Source: Anaerobacillus arseniciselenatis (GTDB lineage: Bacteria > Bacillota > Bacilli > Bacillales > Anaerobacillaceae). Taken from it: a stretch of DNA of 64,000 nt. The DNA is taken from NCBI RefSeq assembly GCF_001865995.1, contig NZ_MLQQ01000035.1, positions 1 through 64,000 on the forward strand, in the 5' to 3' direction. Within the stretch, counting starts at the first letter, position 1, and the number at the start of each line of letters is the position of its first letter. Shown piece by piece: positions 61,420 to 64,000 of this stretch. Made by a program: the position numbers and the translations under genes. The notes under the pieces are model-generated. The model searched no databases and had not been told where the DNA came from. It was given only the letters and a program-made list of their open reading frames with translations.

Positions 61420-61590
61420 ATGGCTTGACGAGAGATTGTCATGAACCATTTGTATGAAAAAATAACGAGTAATTTCCTGAACGAGCCTCTAAAATTCGCT
61501 AGAAGTTTACAGTGAAGAGAAGGAAATTGCTCGTTCTTTTACATATTAGATGGTAACGATAAGATCGTTATGAACATTTGTATGAAAAAA
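61420..61590 (+). repeat. composite R-H-R element
   Basis: R (61422-61457; GACgagagatTGTC), H with stem AACGAGTAATTTCC against GGAAATTGCTCGTT (61468-61535) and loop tgaacgagcctctaaaattc, then R (61541-61590) whose small stem is TAACGAT / ATCGTTA instead of TGACGG / CCGTCA. Both stems differ from other copies and remain paired. Confidence 0.78.
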
Positions 61591-61676
61591 GGCGAAAAAT
61601 AAGAAGGAATTTTACAGTTTTAAATCGTAATTGATTGTGTATAAAGGAAAGTGAATTAAATTAGAGGAGTGATAGG

Positions 61677-62363
61677 ATGAAACTAACATATCATGGACAT
61701 TCTGTAGTACTAATTGAGGCAAATGGCAAAAAAATTATCATTGACCCGTTTATTACAGGTAATGGACAAACAACGTTAAATGCTGAGGAACTTAAGGTTG
61801 ATGTGATTCTTCTTACTCATGGTCATAACGATCATGTTGGAGATACGGTTCAACTAGCTAAAAAAAATGATGCTACCGTTGTCGCCCCGTTTGAACTTGC
61901 TACATTTTTAGGCTGGAAAGGAGTAAATGTTCATCCGATGCATATTGGTGGTGCGCATCAGTTTGATTTTGGAACTGTCAAATTAACTCAAGCCTTCCAT
62001 GGCTCCGCTTATGTCGAAGAAGAAAATCAAAAAATCGTCTATACAGGCATGCCGGCAGGAATTTTATTTACAGCAGAAGAAAAAACGATATACCATGCAG
62101 GGGATACAGCGCTGTTTTCAGATATGAAAGTCATTGGTGAACGAAACAATGTGGATGTTGCCTTCCTACCAATCGGAGATAATTTTACAATGGGTCCCGA
62201 AGACGCTGCCGTGGCTGCTTCATGGTTAAAAGCTAGAAAGGTAGTACCAATCCATTACAATACCTTCCCAGTCATCGAGCAAGATCCGAAAGCATTTGTT
62301 GCCATGCTTGAATCTGGAATTGAAGGGAAAGTATTAAGTTCAGGTGTGACATTTAATCTTTAA
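61677..62363 (+). CDS. ytkL: YtkL, metallo-beta-lactamase-fold hydrolase (UPF0173)
   Basis: A 228-residue metal-dependent hydrolase of the UPF0173 family, same length as YtkL; substrate unknown. ATG 61677 follows GAGGAGTG. The zinc motif is HGHNDHVGD at 48-56 ([16 protein letters not shown]), with further ligands in [24 protein letters not shown] and [11 protein letters not shown]. It begins [29 protein letters not shown] in the family style. It is upstream of the ytpI-like and ytoI genes, as in B. subtilis. Confidence 0.95.
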   Translation: MKLTYHGHSVVLIEANGKKIIIDPFITGNGQTTLNAEELKVDVILLTHGHNDHVGDTVQLAKKNDATVVAPFELATFLGWKGVNVHPMHIGGAHQFDFGTVKLTQAFHGSAYVEEENQKIVYTGMPAGILFTAEEKTIYHAGDTALFSDMKVIGERNNVDVAFLPIGDNFTMGPEDAAVAASWLKARKVVPIHYNTFPVIEQDPKAFVAMLESGIEGKVLSSGVTFNL

Positions 62364-62374
62364 AATATAAGAAT

Positions 62375-62430
62375 TAAAAAGAACTCATAAGAACGGGTTA
62401 GAAACTAACTATTCTTTGAGTTCTTTTTTT
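62375..62430 (+). terminator. ytkL terminator
   Basis: AAAAAGAACTCATAAGAA, 18-nt loop with its own gttag/ctaac pairing, TTCTTTGAGTTCTTTTTTT. Confidence 0.85.
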
Positions 62431-62558
62431 GTTAAATATTTTTCCGTTTCGCAACGATAACTTTCCCAGCGCTTTAAATTTAATTCACAAAAACAAATTC
62501 ATCTTTCAAAAAACAGTGCATATAATCTAGTAAGACAACCTATCTAGGAGGAGTATAT

Positions 62559-62810
62559 ATGCGAAGGAAACGTTTATTTTTATGCTTATTACTTGGGATT
62601 GCAATTGTTTTTTATGGTGTCCCTTATTTAAATTTTCAAGGAGATTTAAAAACGGTTATTTTTTCGATCACTTGGGTTTTGTTTGCTCTTGCTGCTATTA
62701 GTGGTAATTTAATCGCATTACTTTATGGAAAAAGAGTCAACCGTCGTGCTACAACAACTAAACAAATTTTTAAACAACAAAAGAAACAAAAAGTACGACA
62801 ATATGGTTAA
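62559..62810 (+). CDS. YtpI-like small membrane protein
   Basis: An 83-residue protein with two membrane helices (about 5-23 and 32-55) and a strongly basic cytoplasmic tail (GKRVNRRATTTKQIFKQQ). ATG 62559 follows AGGAGGAG. It is a candidate for YtpI because that gene lies next to ytoI in B. subtilis; the sequence similarity was judged by pattern only. Role unknown. Confidence 0.65.
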   Translation: MRRKRLFLCLLLGIAIVFYGVPYLNFQGDLKTVIFSITWVLFALAAISGNLIALLYGKRVNRRATTTKQIFKQQKKQKVRQYG

Positions 62811-62898
62811 TTGCCTTGAAGTCAAGCTCTGACATCGCTATAATTGTATTAGTACAGAGACGGTTCTTAATGAACACAGAGAGAGTGGGGAGAGCTTG

Positions 62899-64000
62899 AT
62901 GACAAAGCACGAACAAATATTGCAACATATTCAGTCCCTAGAGGTAGGTCATAAAATTTCAGTAAGACAAATTGCCAAAGCATTAACTGTTAGTGAAGGA
63001 ACGGCTTATAGAGCGATAAAAGATGCCGAAAATCAAGGGCTAGTTAGCACGATTGAGCGAGTTGGGACAATTAGAATTGAAAAAAAACAAAAAGAAAACA
63101 TTGAGAAGTTGACGTTTGCTGAGGTTGTCAATATTGTTGATGGACAAGTTCTAGGGGGAAGAGATGGTTTATACAAAACGTTAAGTAAATTTGTCATTGG
63201 TGCGATGAAAGCTGAAGCAATGATGCGTTACGTTGAACCAGGGAACTTATTAATTGTAGGTAACCGAGAACAAGTGCATAAACTCGCACTTGAAAATGGC
63301 GCAGCCGTTTTAATTACAGGGGGCTTCGATTCCTCAGATGAAGTTAAGCGCTTAGCAGACCAAATAGAATTACCAATAATATCAACAACGTACGATACAT
63401 TTACAGTAGCAACGATGATCAACCGGGCCATATATGATCAATTAATTAAAAAGGAAATTATATTAGTTGAAGATATTTTTATCAAACTTGAAAAAACATA
63501 CTATTTAAAAACAACTGACCAAGTAGAAGAGTGGTTTATGTTAAATGAAAAGACGGGTCACAGCCGTTATCCAGTAATTGATGGAAATATGAAACTTCAA
63601 GGAATGATTACTTCTAAAGATATCATGGGAATTGAGCGAGAGGTTGAAATTGAAAAAGTAATGACTAAAAGTCCAATTTCCGTAAACGTACAAACTTCTG
63701 TTGCGTCTGCGGCGCATTTAATGGTGTGGGAAGGAATTGAGCAGCTTCCTGTCGTTGATCATTATAAAAAACTTGTCGGGGTCCTCAGTAGGCAAGATGT
63801 TCTAAAAGCATTGCAGACGAACCAAAGGCAACCACATATTGGAGAAACGATTGAAGATCTAGTAACGAGTCGGTTTGAAGATGCTTCGGTGGGGAATGAA
63901 ACTTGTTATCGTTGTGAAGTTACACCACAAATGACGAACCATTTAGGAACGGTTTCATATGGTGTATTTACCACTCTTGTAACCGAGGCCGGAAGTCGCG
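62899..64000 (+). CDS. ytoI: YtoI, HTH-DRTGG-CBS regulator (cut by window end)
   Basis: A putative transcriptional regulator, 367 codons seen; the window ends before the stop (the family has about 440 residues). ATG 62899 follows GGGGAGAG. Residues 1-65 are a winged helix-turn-helix (KISVRQIAKALTVSEGTAYR). About 70-185 is a DRTGG domain (VVNIVDGQVLGGRDGLYKTL; NLLIVGNREQVHKLALENGA; LITGGFDSSDEVKRLA). About 195-310 is a CBS pair (RYPVIDGNMKLQGMITSKDI; GIEQLPVVDHYKKLVGVLSR). From about 335 a hotdog domain starts (TCYRCEVTPQMTNHLGTVSY). The same domain order is known in YtoI. Confidence 0.93.
   Translation, partial: MTKHEQILQHIQSLEVGHKISVRQIAKALTVSEGTAYRAIKDAENQGLVSTIERVGTIRIEKKQKENIEKLTFAEVVNIVDGQVLGGRDGLYKTLSKFVIGAMKAEAMMRYVEPGNLLIVGNREQVHKLALENGAAVLITGGFDSSDEVKRLADQIELPIISTTYDTFTVATMINRAIYDQLIKKEIILVEDIFIKLEKTYYLKTTDQVEEWFMLNEKTGHSRYPVIDGNMKLQGMITSKDIMGIEREVEIEKVMTKSPISVNVQTSVASAAHLMVWEGIEQLPVVDHYKKLVGVLSRQDVLKALQTNQRQPHIGETIEDLVTSRFEDASVGNETCYRCEVTPQMTNHLGTVSYGVFTTLVTEAGSR

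Overview
This is a low-GC, densely coding stretch of a Bacillaceae chromosome. Gene content and order follow the Bacillus subtilis ytpQ-to-ytoI segment closely: ytpQ, sftA, murC, ytxG/ytxH, aroA, ccpA, motP/motS, acuC/B/A, acsA, tyrS, rpsD, dgcP, refZ, ezrA, nifZ, thiI, an alpha/beta SASP gene, mbcS-like, nadF-like, sppA, sppI, ytfI, ytfJ, tpx, ytxK, ackA, argG/argH, a UspA gene, ytkL, ytpI and ytoI. A spore SASP gene, ytfJ and a possible GerP-like gene point to an endospore former. Very acidic extracellular segments (the tail of the class A PBP, the anti-sigma linker) and a MotP/MotS stator fit a sodium-using, possibly alkaliphilic bacillus of the Anaerobacillus/Alkalihalobacillus kind. That placement is inference.

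Layout: 1-6.6 kb ytpQ, a GerP-like small gene, sftA, a small gene and nicotinate phosphoribosyltransferase. 6.6-10.1 kb is the most accessory part: two tandem arrays of palindromic repeats (51 and about 52 bp periods), an ECF sigma/anti-sigma pair and several intergenic palindromes. 10.1-21.1 kb murC, an M29 aminopeptidase, SigB-type ytxG-ytxH, a long FtsA-like ATPase, aroA, ccpA and motPS. 21.4-27 kb mtnN and the divergent acuABC/acsA acetate-utilisation genes. 27-36.8 kb a class A PBP, T-box-controlled tyrS, rpsD with a long leader, diguanylate cyclase dgcP and refZ. 37-50 kb ezrA, nifZ-thiI, ssp, mbcS-like, NAD kinase, sppA-sppI, ytfI-ytfJ, tpx, ytxK. 50.5-64 kb ackA, an EcsC protein, an alpha/beta hydrolase, argGH, UspA, a Cys-less thioredoxin-reductase-like flavoprotein, an M24 peptidase, ytkL, ytpI-like and a truncated ytoI.

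The functional themes are cell envelope and division (SftA, MurC, FtsA-like, PBP, RefZ, EzrA), acetate/acyl-CoA metabolism under CcpA logic (AcuABC, AcsA, MbcS-like, AckA), stress (SigB ytxGH, Tpx, UspA, SppA), and amino-acid/translation genes (AroA, ArgGH, TyrS, RpsD).

The most unusual content is non-coding. The intergenic spaces hold at least five families of dispersed palindromic repeats, almost all outside genes: (1) a composite element made of a GTTAGTTG-rich run, a conserved roughly 40-nt 'R' unit with a small hairpin, and a long 'H' hairpin with a conserved loop whose outer stem differs between copies but stays paired; (2) a MITE-like 92-121 bp palindrome with about ten copies, some back to back and one separating ytxG from ytxH; (3) a 119-bp terminator-like hairpin built on GTGTCAGACAC; (4) a module with gcgacgagtaaccgcaggag, once found nested inside family 1; (5) CAAAACT / AATTTACAATT heptamer runs. 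Families 1 and 2 are the best candidates for something undescribed. No tRNA, rRNA, CRISPR or complete insertion sequence was seen.
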